Source of the DNA: Pelomonas sp041914785
Lineage (GTDB): Bacteria > Pseudomonadota > Gammaproteobacteria > Burkholderiales > Burkholderiaceae_C
NCBI GenBank assembly: GCA_041914785.1
Contig: JAYSCT010000004.1
Span: 7,647 to 71,646 of the forward strand
DNA length: 64,000 nt
Reading direction: 5' to 3'
The stretch's first letter is position 1, and each line of letters begins with the position of its first letter. The notes under the pieces are model-generated. The model was given only the letters and a program-made list of their open reading frames with translations, was not told the DNA's origin and ran no database searches. This document shows, piece after piece, positions 51,488 through 59,615 of this stretch. A program made the position numbers and the translations under genes.

Positions 51488-52267
51488 ATGACGCCCAACT
51501 CCCCATCCTTCGTGGCATCGACGACGTGGCGCATCGCGCGTGCCGTCGCTGCGCTCCTGTTCGTCGTCGGGTTCTCCTCTGCGGCCACCGCCGGCGAAGT
51601 CGAGGATCGGATCAAGGCCGCAGTGACGGCGAACACGCGCGGCAAGGTGACGGCAGACCAGGTCACGGCGTCGCCGGTGGCCGGCGTGTACGAGGTTCTG
51701 TCCGGCTCGGACATCTTCTACGTCGACTCGACGGGCCGCTACGGCTTCGTCGACGGCCGCCTGGTCGACCTGCAGCAGTCCCGCGACCTCACGGCCGCGC
51801 GGCTGGACCAGCTGACCCGCGTTGACTTCCAGAAGCTGCCGCTGGACCTGGCCATCAAGGAGGTGCGCGGCAACGGCCGTCGCGTGCTGGCGGTCTTCGA
51901 GGACCCGGGCTGCCCGGTATGCCGGTCACTGCACAAGTTCATGTCCCAGCTGCCGGACGTCACGATCTACCACTTCGTCTATCCCGTGACCGACCCACGC
52001 TCGGTGCCGAAGTCGCGCGTCGTGTGGTGCTCCGGCAATCGGGCGGCCGCCTGGCAGGCCGCCATGCGCGGCGGCGAGGTCCAGGGAAGCGGCAACTGCG
52101 ATGTGAGCGGCATCCAGCGCATCGTGAACCTCGGCGAAGAACTGAAGCTGCAGGGCACTCCCGTGGTCGTGTTGGCCAACGGGAAGCGGCTGGTGGGCGC
52201 GACGCCGCCCGACCAGTTCCTCGCCGACCTCGACGAGTCGACCTCCCAGGTCGCCATGCGTCGCTGA
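51488..52267 (+). CDS. DsbC-like periplasmic thiol:disulfide isomerase
   Basis: ATG 51488 follows AAGGA and gives 259 residues: signal peptide (AVAALLFVVGFSSAATAG), a DsbC-type N-terminal dimerisation region (about 37-105, SPVAGVYEVLSGSDIFYVDS), and a thioredoxin-fold domain with active site C142-P-V-C145 (EDPGCPVCRSLHKF) and the cis-Pro loop LQGTPVVVLANGKR. A conserved second Cys pair (VVWCSG and GSGNCDV) is present, as in DsbC. Many ICEs carry such an enzyme to fold cysteine-rich transfer proteins, here probably the TraU-like product at 45.5 kb. Confidence 0.88.
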   Translation: MTPNSPSFVASTTWRIARAVAALLFVVGFSSAATAGEVEDRIKAAVTANTRGKVTADQVTASPVAGVYEVLSGSDIFYVDSTGRYGFVDGRLVDLQQSRDLTAARLDQLTRVDFQKLPLDLAIKEVRGNGRRVLAVFEDPGCPVCRSLHKFMSQLPDVTIYHFVYPVTDPRSVPKSRVVWCSGNRAAAWQAAMRGGEVQGSGNCDVSGIQRIVNLGEELKLQGTPVVVLANGKRLVGATPPDQFLADLDESTSQVAMRR

Positions 52268-52281
52268 CCTCAGGAGCCACC

Positions 52282-52782
52282 ATGCATCGAATCCTCGTCG
52301 CTGTCGTTGCCACCTTGCTGACGCTGTGCGCCAGCGCCCAGGCGCAGGAATGGCGTCGGGACGGCGTGGCCAAGTGCCCGCCGTCCAAGCCTACCGGTGA
52401 GATCACCATCGCCCGCCTGGCGCTCCAGTCCGGAGACGCCCGGCATTGGCTGGCTGCCGACCCCGCCTTTGCCGCCAAGCATGCGGCCGAGGCCCGGGGC
52501 GAGGCCCCCTGGCTTCGGAGCTTCAGCGAGAAGTCGGGGCCGGTTCGCATGTACAGCAGCGGGAAGAAGCTCGCCTTCGTCGTCGCTGTGTGCCCGGCCC
52601 AGGACTGCGCAACCCAGCGCGCCTGGGTTGCCTTCGAGCCCGCGACTGGGGCCTACGGCATCACGGTGATGGAGGGCCGCAACCTCCGGGAAGTCATCCC
52701 CGGCGCCCACAACACCACGCTGGCCGAGCACCAGCCGCTGATCGGTGACGCCTTGCAGTGCGCCATCCAAGCCGATTCGTGA
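52282..52782 (+). CDS. Ivy-like lysozyme/transglycosylase inhibitor, copy 1
   Basis: ATG 52282 follows CAGGAG; 166 residues with signal peptide (ILVAVVATLLTLCASAQA). The region APWLRSFSEKSGP and then KLAFVVAVCPAQDCATQRAW aligns by eye with E. coli Ivy around its CKPHDC loop (PAWV..., YQVMSACKPHDCGSQR). The loop cysteines are kept, but the lysozyme-contacting His is replaced (CPAQDC). Ivy proteins are periplasmic inhibitors of c-type lysozyme and of bacterial lytic transglycosylases. A second related gene and a lysozyme-like gene follow directly. Confidence 0.6.
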   Translation: MHRILVAVVATLLTLCASAQAQEWRRDGVAKCPPSKPTGEITIARLALQSGDARHWLAADPAFAAKHAAEARGEAPWLRSFSEKSGPVRMYSSGKKLAFVVAVCPAQDCATQRAWVAFEPATGAYGITVMEGRNLREVIPGAHNTTLAEHQPLIGDALQCAIQADS

Positions 52783-52814
52783 TCGTCGACCACCTCACCA
52801 GGAACGGAGTCAAC

Positions 52815-53327
52815 ATGCACAAAGCCGCTCCCACCGTAGGCGCCATGGCCTTGGGTCTACTCGGCGCGCTCTCGCTGGTCCTCATCAGCGTCGCTGCGCC
52901 GGCACCGGCCGTCCAGCTCGACGGCGAGGCGCGCTGCGGCGACGCCCGGCTCACCGTCGTCCTGTCGGGCGTTCTCGTTGGCGACGGCCAGCGCGCCCTG
53001 TCGGTGGCGCCGGACTTCGCACGCGCTCACCGGGCTCACACCGAAACCGAGGGACAGTGGCTGCAGGATCTCTCCGGCACCACGGGCGCGACACGGCTTT
53101 TCGACGACGGCGCGCACCAGGTGCTTGTCGTCGCCGCTTGCCCGCAGGGCCGCTGCGAGGAAGAGCGCGCGTTGGTTGCCTTCGAGCCTTCGACCGGCGA
53201 CTACGGCGCCACCGTGCACGACGGCCCTATCGCTCGCCAAATCCTGGACGGCCGAGACCCTGATCTCGTCGTCCACCCCCGCGCGATCCGCGCGGCGCTG
53301 GCCTGCGCCACGCAGGCGGGCTTCTGA
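52815..53327 (+). CDS. Ivy-like inhibitor, copy 2
   Basis: The 170-residue paralogue of the preceding gene starts at ATG 52815 after AGGAACGGAG. An N-terminal hydrophobic export segment (MALGLLGALSLVLISVAAPA) is followed by the same core plan: SVAPDFARAH, GQWLQDLSGTTG, and VLVVAACPQGRCEEERALVA. The loop is CPQGRC, again without the Ivy His. Sequence identity to copy 1 is clear but modest, so the duplication is old. Two further cysteines (EARCGDA and LACATQ) bracket the domain. Confidence 0.55.
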   Translation: MHKAAPTVGAMALGLLGALSLVLISVAAPAPAVQLDGEARCGDARLTVVLSGVLVGDGQRALSVAPDFARAHRAHTETEGQWLQDLSGTTGATRLFDDGAHQVLVVAACPQGRCEEERALVAFEPSTGDYGATVHDGPIARQILDGRDPDLVVHPRAIRAALACATQAGF

Positions 53328-53339
53328 GCGAGGTTGGCA

Positions 53340-54290
53340 ATGAACGCCCTGCCCGCCTTTCAACCGCTGCTCATGCCCGTGACCTGGCTGCCGGCGCTGC
53401 GCCGCCACGTCGGTCGCTGCCTCGGCGCCCTGCTGATGCTGGCCGGGTTCGGCGTTCTGGCTGCGGGCACGTGCGCCGACTTCCTCAACGCCCTCGCGCA
53501 GCGCGAGTCGGGCATGAACGCCTCGGTGGTCAACCCGTACGGCTACGTCGGCCTCTTCCAGATGGGTGAAGCTGCACTCATCGACGCCGGCTACTACCGC
53601 CCTGACGGGACGGGCGCCAACGACTGGCGGGGCGGCTGGACGGGCAAGGACGGCATCACGAGCCTCGCTGACTTCAAGTCGAACCCGCAGGCCCAGATCG
53701 CCGCCGTGACCGCCTACGAGGCCAAGCAGTGGTCCTACATCCAGTCCAAAGGGCTGGACCAATACATCGGCCAGACGATCGGCGGCGTGGAGATCACGCG
53801 CTCGGGGTTGATCGCCGGCGCCCACCTGGTCGGCGTCGGCAATCTCGGCAAGTTCCTCTGGAGCAACGGCACCACGGTGCCTGTGGACGGCAACCGCGTG
53901 CCGATCTCCCAGTACATCGCCCAGTTCGGCGGCTACCAGCTCACGGGCGCCGGCAACAACTGCTCCAGCATGCTGTCCGGCACCCCCACGGGCGGCGTGC
54001 CCATCGTGGCGCCGCCTACGGGCGGCAACAGCCCGGTCTACATGCCTGGTGTGCCGGCCGACAGCCGGTCGCCCGAACAAGCCTTCTATGGCAGCACGGG
54101 CGTGGGTCAGAGCGACGTGGCCATGACGATCAAGCTGATCGTGGCGGCGCTGCTGATGGTCATCGTCGCCCACGGCGTGCTCAGCAACTGGCACATCTTC
54201 AGCCGCGGCCGGATGCCCTGGGCAGGCTTCAAGCACAACAACACCCGTCTCTTCGTCATGGCCACGATGGTGTTCGTGCTGCTGACGTGA
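53340..54290 (+). CDS. Lysozyme/transglycosylase-like membrane protein
   Basis: ATG 53340 (seven bases after GAGG) gives 316 residues. After an export segment (LGALLMLAGFGVLAAG) comes a lysozyme-fold stretch: CADFLNALAQRESGMNASVV with the likely catalytic Glu in QRES, and NPYGYVGLFQMGEAALIDAG. The region to about 205 continues this fold. A Gly/Pro-rich linker leads to two C-terminal membrane helices (TIKLIVAALLMVIVAHGVLS and FVMATMVFVLLT). It would be a membrane-tethered peptidoglycan hydrolase, the second muramidase-like gene in the element, placed right after two Ivy-like inhibitor genes. Confidence 0.68.
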   Translation: MNALPAFQPLLMPVTWLPALRRHVGRCLGALLMLAGFGVLAAGTCADFLNALAQRESGMNASVVNPYGYVGLFQMGEAALIDAGYYRPDGTGANDWRGGWTGKDGITSLADFKSNPQAQIAAVTAYEAKQWSYIQSKGLDQYIGQTIGGVEITRSGLIAGAHLVGVGNLGKFLWSNGTTVPVDGNRVPISQYIAQFGGYQLTGAGNNCSSMLSGTPTGGVPIVAPPTGGNSPVYMPGVPADSRSPEQAFYGSTGVGQSDVAMTIKLIVAALLMVIVAHGVLSNWHIFSRGRMPWAGFKHNNTRLFVMATMVFVLLT

Positions 54291-54340
54291 CCCGCCATGA
54301 CTGCCCTGCCCTCCGCCCCCAGTCTCCCGAGGAGTTGCCC

Positions 54341-54898
54341 ATGTCCCTGCTGAACTTCTGGCGCCGCTTGTGGGCTTCGCCCGCGCCGCGGCAGCCGGTC
54401 CTCACGACACAGCCGCCGTCCACCTTCGGGCCATCTACGCTGATGCCGCCTCAGGATGAGGTGCCGGACTACGTGGCCGCCCTCACGGCGGCGCTGCAGC
54501 GTCGCCCGCGTGAGCGGCACCAGCTGCGCAGCCTGATCACCGTGGAAAGCACGCTGCGTTTCGCGCCCAAGGCAGGCCTCACCTCTATCGGCGATGGCGT
54601 GCTCACCCGAGCCCTGCAGGCCCTCGAAACCTTTGACGAGCTGTCGACCGATAGCAACCTGCTCCGCCTTGAGCGGCGCATGCGTCGCTGCCTGGCCGAT
54701 CGACAGGCAGCCAAGCTGCGCGCCGAGGATGTCGACGTTCCTCTCGACACAGATCCAGTAACGCACACCACGATGACCGCAGGCATGGCGGCCGCGCTGC
54801 GCGCCCTGCGCGAGGGTGATCGACACGCGTTGCGCCGCGCTGGCGCGCCGCCACCGGCCCCAGTGGCAACGCCCCCCCAACCCACGAACAGGTTGTGA
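54341..54898 (+). CDS. Hypothetical protein
   Basis: ATG 54341 follows GAGGAG; 185 residues. The middle (about 40-140) is helical, with QDEVPDYVAALTAALQRRPR and LQALETFDELSTDSNLLRLE, and the tail is Ala/Pro-rich. No signal peptide or known motif. It overlaps the next gene by GTGA, and starts a run of + strand genes of unknown role reaching to 58651. Confidence 0.6.
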   Translation: MSLLNFWRRLWASPAPRQPVLTTQPPSTFGPSTLMPPQDEVPDYVAALTAALQRRPRERHQLRSLITVESTLRFAPKAGLTSIGDGVLTRALQALETFDELSTDSNLLRLERRMRRCLADRQAAKLRAEDVDVPLDTDPVTHTTMTAGMAAALRALREGDRHALRRAGAPPPAPVATPPQPTNRL

Positions 54899-55380
54899 TC
54901 GTGCGGCCGTTTGGAGACCCAACAACCACCGACTTCGGTCGCTCACCGCCCTGGGTGAGGCTCGGCTGGGCCGGCATGCGCGCCCTGATCGCCAACAGCG
55001 AGGCGCGGGACATCGTGAGCGAGGCGCCGATGCTCGCGTTGGCACGCGCGCTGTTCATGGTCATCGCCCCCCACCTCGCCGGCGATGCCGACTCGGCGGA
55101 TGTCGGCGTCACCGCCCTGATCGCCGCCGGCGTCGGCGATCTCACGATGTTCCACTGGCTGACGACCAACCTACCCCACGGCTTCTGCCGGATTGCCGTC
55201 GTCGATAAGAAGGGCGCGCGCCTGGTGGGCGACGCGGCGCTGGATTGCCTGGAGCGCCACGGGCCGGGGCTCACGCCGTTTTACCAGATCGACCTGCGCC
55301 AGCTGCGGTTGCTCGACGAGTCGCGGGAACGGCGGCCGTCGACCGCCGCGCCGACGTCGGCGCCTGCTGCTGCGGCGTGA
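54895..55380 (+). CDS. Hypothetical protein
   Basis: A GTG start overlaps the upstream stop; 161 residues. The fold appears alpha/beta with a hydrophobic middle (MLALARALFMVIAPHLAG, then DVGVTALIAAGVGDLTMFHW) but no clear membrane anchor, and the Ala/Pro tail is low complexity. No family recognised. Confidence 0.55.
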   Translation: MIVRPFGDPTTTDFGRSPPWVRLGWAGMRALIANSEARDIVSEAPMLALARALFMVIAPHLAGDADSADVGVTALIAAGVGDLTMFHWLTTNLPHGFCRIAVVDKKGARLVGDAALDCLERHGPGLTPFYQIDLRQLRLLDESRERRPSTAAPTSAPAAAA

Positions 55381-55390
55381 GCAAACCAAC

Positions 55391-55636
55391 GTGTCGCAGG
55401 GCCTGACCCACAACCAGCGCGTGCTGGCTGCCCTGATCGCGAGAAGCGCGATCGACAAGGCCCGCGCGCCTGAGGTGCAGCTGCCAACGCTGCTGGAAGC
55501 CCTGAGCGAGGCGATCACCGCCAAGGCCTGCGACGTAGCCCTGCTGGCAGCAGCAGGCAGAACCACTGACGAGCGACACCGCGAGGGGCTCGCCCAACTC
55601 GAACGCTGGAGGTGGGTATGGACCGCAAACCGGTAG
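55391..55636 (+). CDS. Small hypothetical helical protein
   Basis: A GTG at 55391 gives 81 mostly helical residues (LTHNQRVLAALIARSAIDKA, then TLLEALSEAITAKACDVALL). It is tightly packed between neighbours and overlaps the next start by 19 bases. It could be a regulator or accessory subunit; nothing specific is visible. Confidence 0.45.
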   Translation: MSQGLTHNQRVLAALIARSAIDKARAPEVQLPTLLEALSEAITAKACDVALLAAAGRTTDERHREGLAQLERWRWVWTANR

Positions 55637-56310
55637 AACGGAGCGACAGTGGGTGCCGCCATCGCAGCACAGTGACCTTCAGCGCGAAGTTCACTTCGGC
55701 CGTGTTCGATGGCTACGCGTTTGAGGCACGGGTCCTTTTAGCCATGGCGAGGGTGATGGATCAGGTCGACGCAGGACGAGCCCGGCAGTACCTCGGCCTC
55801 GCCCGTGAGCTGGCCGTCCTCTCAGGCCGGCTTGGTCACGCAGAAGAAGCGTTGATCGCCAACGAGCCCGAGTTGGCGGCTGCCGCGGCCGCTGGCGCCA
55901 TCCTCCATCGCACTGTGGCCTTCGGCAGGCACTGTGCCAACAGTTGCTTCACGTTCGAGGCTCGCCGGCGTCGCAAGGCCTTCATGGTGGTGCTGGCGCA
56001 GCGCCAGGTCACCGAGTCCGCGCTCGAGCTCGGCCCGGAGATCTCCGCGGTCGACCAGTCCGAGCACCCAGACCTCAAGAGCGCTTCAGCGGCCGCAGAA
56101 GCCCTGCTGCAGGAGCGGCTGCAGCGCGAGCGCCAGACCGATTTGGCACCACGTGAAGCGACGGTCTTCGCGATGTACGCCACCTATCCCTGGATGGGTG
56201 TTGTTGTTGCCCACGAGCCGCCGCTTGAAGTTGTCCCCAGCTGCTGTGGACAAGAGGCGACTGAAGGCCTGCAAGTGCCTGTCGCGACTGGCGGGCGCCG
56301 GGCTGCCTAA
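55618..56310 (+). CDS. Hypothetical protein
   Basis: ATG 55618 is five bases after GGAGG; an upstream GTG at 55612 is possible. The 230-residue protein has a helical core (GYAFEARVLLAMARVMDQVD, then RQYLGLARELAVLSGRLGHA) and no export signal. An unknown element protein. About 100 bases without a gene follow it. Confidence 0.5.
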   Translation: MDRKPVERSDSGCRHRSTVTFSAKFTSAVFDGYAFEARVLLAMARVMDQVDAGRARQYLGLARELAVLSGRLGHAEEALIANEPELAAAAAAGAILHRTVAFGRHCANSCFTFEARRRRKAFMVVLAQRQVTESALELGPEISAVDQSEHPDLKSASAAAEALLQERLQRERQTDLAPREATVFAMYATYPWMGVVVAHEPPLEVVPSCCGQEATEGLQVPVATGGRRAA

Positions 56311-56409
56311 ATTTTTGGCAAGTGCCTGCATCAGCAGGCCCGAATACGTCGCCGCGGCGGGCCGTGGCGAATCACCAACCCCTTTCGCGCAGGAGCGCAG
56401 GAGCGCAGT

Positions 56410-56907
56410 ATGACGAGCACCGACGATTCAGCGACCCATCCGAAGCACTTCGTGTTGATCAAGCAGGCCTGTCTCGATGCCCAGGGGCGCCGCGTCAGCG
56501 CAGAGGCGGCCGCCAAGCGGCTTCTGGACTTCGGGCGCTGGCCGCTCTGGCAGGGCACGCGCAACCGCCGAGCCATCACGGCCGGCTCGCGGTTGGCCAT
56601 CTACCTGGCGGGCAGCTGCGAGGTGATCGCCATGGGCTCCGTGGCGCGGGTGGACCTGTGGAATGCCGAGCACCGCCGGACCTATCCGCTGCTGCTCGAC
56701 GGCGCTCCTGCTGCGGTCCTGGTGATGGAGGACCTGCGCCTGTTCTCAGCGCCGGTTCCAGTGAAGGAGCGCCTGCAGCGCCTGTCGTTCATCAGCGCCG
56801 GCTCGAAGAAGTGGGGCGTCGCGTTCATGGGCGGAACTCGTGCAGTCAACGCCGAGGACTTCGCAGTCCTGACCGGCTCGCCGCCGCCGGACGGCCTGGC
56901 GGCTTGA
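56410..56907 (+). CDS. EVE/PUA-like domain protein
   Basis: The 165-residue protein has the order of segments expected of an EVE (PUA-like) domain: HFVLIKQACLDAQ, then WPLWQGTRNRRAITAGSRLA, IYLAGSCEVIAMGSVARVD, then RLFSAPVPVKERLQRLSFI and a final KKWGVAFMGGTRAVNAEDF. EVE domains bind modified bases in DNA or RNA and recur in restriction and defence contexts. Here it directly precedes a HerA-like ATPase gene, 12 bases apart, so the two probably work together. The assignment is by eye and moderate. Confidence 0.5.
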   Translation: MTSTDDSATHPKHFVLIKQACLDAQGRRVSAEAAAKRLLDFGRWPLWQGTRNRRAITAGSRLAIYLAGSCEVIAMGSVARVDLWNAEHRRTYPLLLDGAPAAVLVMEDLRLFSAPVPVKERLQRLSFISAGSKKWGVAFMGGTRAVNAEDFAVLTGSPPPDGLAA

Positions 56908-56919
56908 CGGGAGCACGCC

Positions 56920-58278
56920 ATGCGACGCGATGACATCCACGCCGACCTGCAGGAGCTGGAGGGCGCAAGCGCCGGCGCGGCTGTGCCCGCCATCCAGCCT
57001 TGCCTCATCGAGGTCGGACAGACCGCCTCGGGGCCGACCATGCTGGACCTGGGCCGGCTGCTCTCCACTCGGCTGTTGATCCAGGCAGGGTCTGGTGGCG
57101 GCAAATCCTGGCTGATGCGACGGCTGCTGGAGCAGACCCACGGCAAGGTGCGGCAGATCGTGTTCGACCCCGAGGGGGAGCTGGTGACGCTGGCTCAGCG
57201 GTTCGACTTCACGGTCTGCGCCCCTGACTCCGAGTTCGCTCCCATCGGCCCTGAGACCGGCGCCGAGGCGGCGCGGGCCATCTTCCTGTCGGGACGCTCG
57301 GCCATCCTCAACCTGTCTGAGTTCGACGGCCTCGAGGAGATGCAGATGTTCGTCGGCGATTTCTGCAAGCAGCTGCTGCGGATGCCGCCGGAAACCTGGC
57401 ATCACGTCCTGATCGCCCTCGACGAGGCCCAGCTCTTCGCTCCCCAGCACGACAAGGCCGTCTCCAAGAAGCCGTTGATCGACCTGGCCCGCCGCGGACG
57501 CAAACGCGGCATGTGCCCGGTCGTTGCCACGCAACGCCTGTCCGAGCTATCCAAGGGCGTCGCTGCCATGCTGGAGAACCGGGCCATCGGCCTGACGACG
57601 CTCGACCTCGACATCGCGCGCGCAGCCGACATGCTCGGCATGCGTGTGCCGGCCGCAAGGGCTGCATTGCGCAATCTGCAGGGCGGGCACTTCATCGCCT
57701 TCGGGCCGGCTCTTGGCTATGACCTGGCGGAAACCACGGTGGGGCCGATCATGACAGCCCATGGGCTGCTGGCGCCATTCAGCGGTGTCGCTGCCGAGCC
57801 GTCATTGAGTCACGAGGATCTCGCCGCCCAGCTGCGTGGCTTCCAGGCGCCGAAGCGACGCGCTGTGGACCTCGATGAGCAGCCAAGCGAGGTGTCGGAG
57901 ATCTGCGAGGCCTGCGGCCGCCGCCAGAAGGCATCTGAGGAGCCCGAGAAGGCCCCTTCGCGCCTCTCGCCCTTGGAGCGACTGGAACGCGCCTTCTCGG
58001 TGCTCCAGAGCGTGCTGGAGGGCATCGAGCTGGCGGATCTCGCCGTCGTCTTCGACGTCACCGAGCACGCCGTGCGTTGCTGGATGCATGAAGCGCTGTG
58101 CCACTTCAACCTGAAGCGACTGGGCGTCAGTGGCCAAAGGGTTCGGGTGACAACCTTGCGCGAGCACGCCGAGGCGATTGCAGCCAGGCTGGCCAGTACC
58201 AAGGCCCGCGCAGAGCGCCAGATCCGAAAGCAGATGCGGGAGGCCTCCAGCCTGGCCGCATCGAGAGGAGAAAGCTGA
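56920..58278 (+). CDS. HerA/FtsK-like ATPase
   Basis: The 452-residue P-loop ATPase has Walker A GSGGGKSW (about 57-64), a strand IVFDPEGELVTLAQRFD after it, Walker B HHVLIALDEAQLF (about 162-174), and an arginine-rich motor segment (LARRGRKRGMCPVVATQRLS) typical of HerA/DUF87 proteins. HerA hexamers translocate DNA, often with a nuclease or effector partner. The C-terminal third (about 320-452) carries a CxxC (CEACGR) and a long helical region with an HTH-like piece (LADLAVVFDVTEHAVRCWMH). Partners could be the EVE-like protein upstream and the small protein downstream. No nuclease is recognisable next to it. Confidence 0.75.
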   Translation: MRRDDIHADLQELEGASAGAAVPAIQPCLIEVGQTASGPTMLDLGRLLSTRLLIQAGSGGGKSWLMRRLLEQTHGKVRQIVFDPEGELVTLAQRFDFTVCAPDSEFAPIGPETGAEAARAIFLSGRSAILNLSEFDGLEEMQMFVGDFCKQLLRMPPETWHHVLIALDEAQLFAPQHDKAVSKKPLIDLARRGRKRGMCPVVATQRLSELSKGVAAMLENRAIGLTTLDLDIARAADMLGMRVPAARAALRNLQGGHFIAFGPALGYDLAETTVGPIMTAHGLLAPFSGVAAEPSLSHEDLAAQLRGFQAPKRRAVDLDEQPSEVSEICEACGRRQKASEEPEKAPSRLSPLERLERAFSVLQSVLEGIELADLAVVFDVTEHAVRCWMHEALCHFNLKRLGVSGQRVRVTTLREHAEAIAARLASTKARAERQIRKQMREASSLAASRGES

Positions 58279-58279
58279 C

Positions 58280-58651
58280 ATGAGTGATATCGAACAGGTG
58301 ACCGTCGCGGAAGGCAAGTACACCGTGGTCATCGACGGCGGCAAGCTGACCGCCCTTCGGTACGGCGAGCCGTGGCGGGACTTGTGCGGCGACAACCTGA
58401 TCTATTGGCTGGCGGTCGAGCTGCAGGCCGCACGAGCGGCCCTTGCTGAACGGGCACGCAACGCCACCTGGCCCGGTGACAACCAGGCCGGTGCAGAGGT
58501 CCATTCCCAAGAGGCTGAGGATATGACTGGGCCCGCCGACACAACCCTCGGCAAGTGCACGACTAGCACGCCGTTCAAATTCGAGTTCGACCCGGAGGAC
58601 AACGGCCACACCATGATCCTCGCGCCGACGCGAACTGCGCCCGCGCGATGA
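58280..58651 (+). CDS. Hypothetical protein
   Basis: ATG 58280 follows GAGGAG and sits one base after the HerA-like stop, so the two genes are coupled. The 123-residue protein starts with a beta-rich segment (QVTVAEGKYTVVIDGGKLTA), a short helix (LIYWLAVELQAARAALAE), then polar residues and FKFEFDPEDNGHTMI. No known family; likely part of the EVE/HerA unit. Confidence 0.5.
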   Translation: MSDIEQVTVAEGKYTVVIDGGKLTALRYGEPWRDLCGDNLIYWLAVELQAARAALAERARNATWPGDNQAGAEVHSQEAEDMTGPADTTLGKCTTSTPFKFEFDPEDNGHTMILAPTRTAPAR

Positions 58652-58670
58652 TGCCGGGCGCGCATGGCGC

Positions 58671-59084
58671 CTAATCGTCAAGCCAGCGCTTCAGCGCGTA
58701 GCCGCCGCCCACCAGGCCGAGCAGCACGCCCCACTTGGTGTACCACTCGTCCCACCACACGCTGGCGTCTGGCAGGAACGAGGGTACGAGCTGCGCAGCC
58801 TTGTAGTCCAGGGCTGGCCACCAGCACCACCAGAATGCGCCGAGCAACAGTGGCCAGATCTTGCTGAACCCGATGTACTCACCGATCCCGTAGGAATCCG
58901 ACCCGAAGTAGAGAGCCGCGACAACGGCAATGCCGACGACGACCAGGCGGCCGAGCACGCTGGCCGACGTGGCGAAGTCGAGACCGAAGGTCTGTCCGAA
59001 TTTCCAGATCACGAACGCAATTCCTCCGAAGATCAAGAACGCCACCAGGGCGTAGAAGCTGCCGTCATCGTTGTTGTTGCTCAA
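58671..59084 (-). CDS. Polytopic membrane protein
   Basis: A TTG start at 59084 is preceded by GGAGG at seven bases; 137 residues. Four hydrophobic segments: FYALVAFLIFGGIAFVIWKF, SVLGRLVVVGIAVVAALYFG, the Trp-rich IWPLLLGAFWWCWWPAL, and WGVLLGLVGGGYAL. It is the last gene of the minus-strand group that starts at the SprT-like gene, and converges on the gene ending at 58651. Function unknown. Confidence 0.65.
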   Translation of the reverse strand: MSNNNDDGSFYALVAFLIFGGIAFVIWKFGQTFGLDFATSASVLGRLVVVGIAVVAALYFGSDSYGIGEYIGFSKIWPLLLGAFWWCWWPALDYKAAQLVPSFLPDASVWWDEWYTKWGVLLGLVGGGYALKRWLDD

Positions 59085-59159
59085 GCTGTTTCCTCCGATT
59101 GAGTTGGTGGTTGGATGCGGCGGCGCCGGCGGGCCGCGAGGCGGTCCAGTCGGACTCGC

Positions 59160-59615
59160 CTAAGTGGACTGGGCAGCGGGCTGGAAGACGTGTCCGCAGT
59201 CCGTGCATGCCCACAGCGTCGAGTACAGCCGCAAGTCCTCGACGTACTGCGCTGCAAGGGCGCGGTAGTTGGCGTCGCTCAAGGCGCCCGCCGGCGGCCA
59301 GGCCTGCCACACCAGGTAGCCCCCCAGAAGGCCCGGAATCAGGCCGCCAGGCGCTGCCGAGAGCCCCTTGTTGGCCAACAGCATCAGGAAGAAGAAAACG
59401 CCCAGCAGGCACAGCAGGAGTCCCGGGACGCCCAGCAGAAGCAGGCGGCGTCGGAAGTAGCTCGGCGCCGTCGGCGGCGATGGAGGCGACACCCGAGACG
59501 CCATGCCGGAGATGTTGAACGCGCTCGACTCGTGGCCATAGGACATCGAGGTGCCCTGCGCGTACAACACCTCGCAGCGCCTCGCGGCCGTCGACGAGCA
59601 GCTGGGGCAACGCAT
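59160..59615 (-). CDS. Membrane protein with split zinc ribbon
   Basis: ATG 59615 overlaps the upstream stop by one base; 151 residues. The protein begins MRCPSCSSTAARRC and ends with WACTDCGHVF, so two CxxC pairs sit at opposite ends and could together form one zinc ribbon. Between them are two membrane helices (LLLLGVPGLLLCLLGVFFF, then LIPGLLGGYLVWQAW) and a helical segment. A zinc site made from both termini of a membrane protein is unusual and suggests a sensor or assembly factor. No family recognised. Confidence 0.62.
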   Translation of the reverse strand: MRCPSCSSTAARRCEVLYAQGTSMSYGHESSAFNISGMASRVSPPSPPTAPSYFRRRLLLLGVPGLLLCLLGVFFFLMLLANKGLSAAPGGLIPGLLGGYLVWQAWPPAGALSDANYRALAAQYVEDLRLYSTLWACTDCGHVFQPAAQST

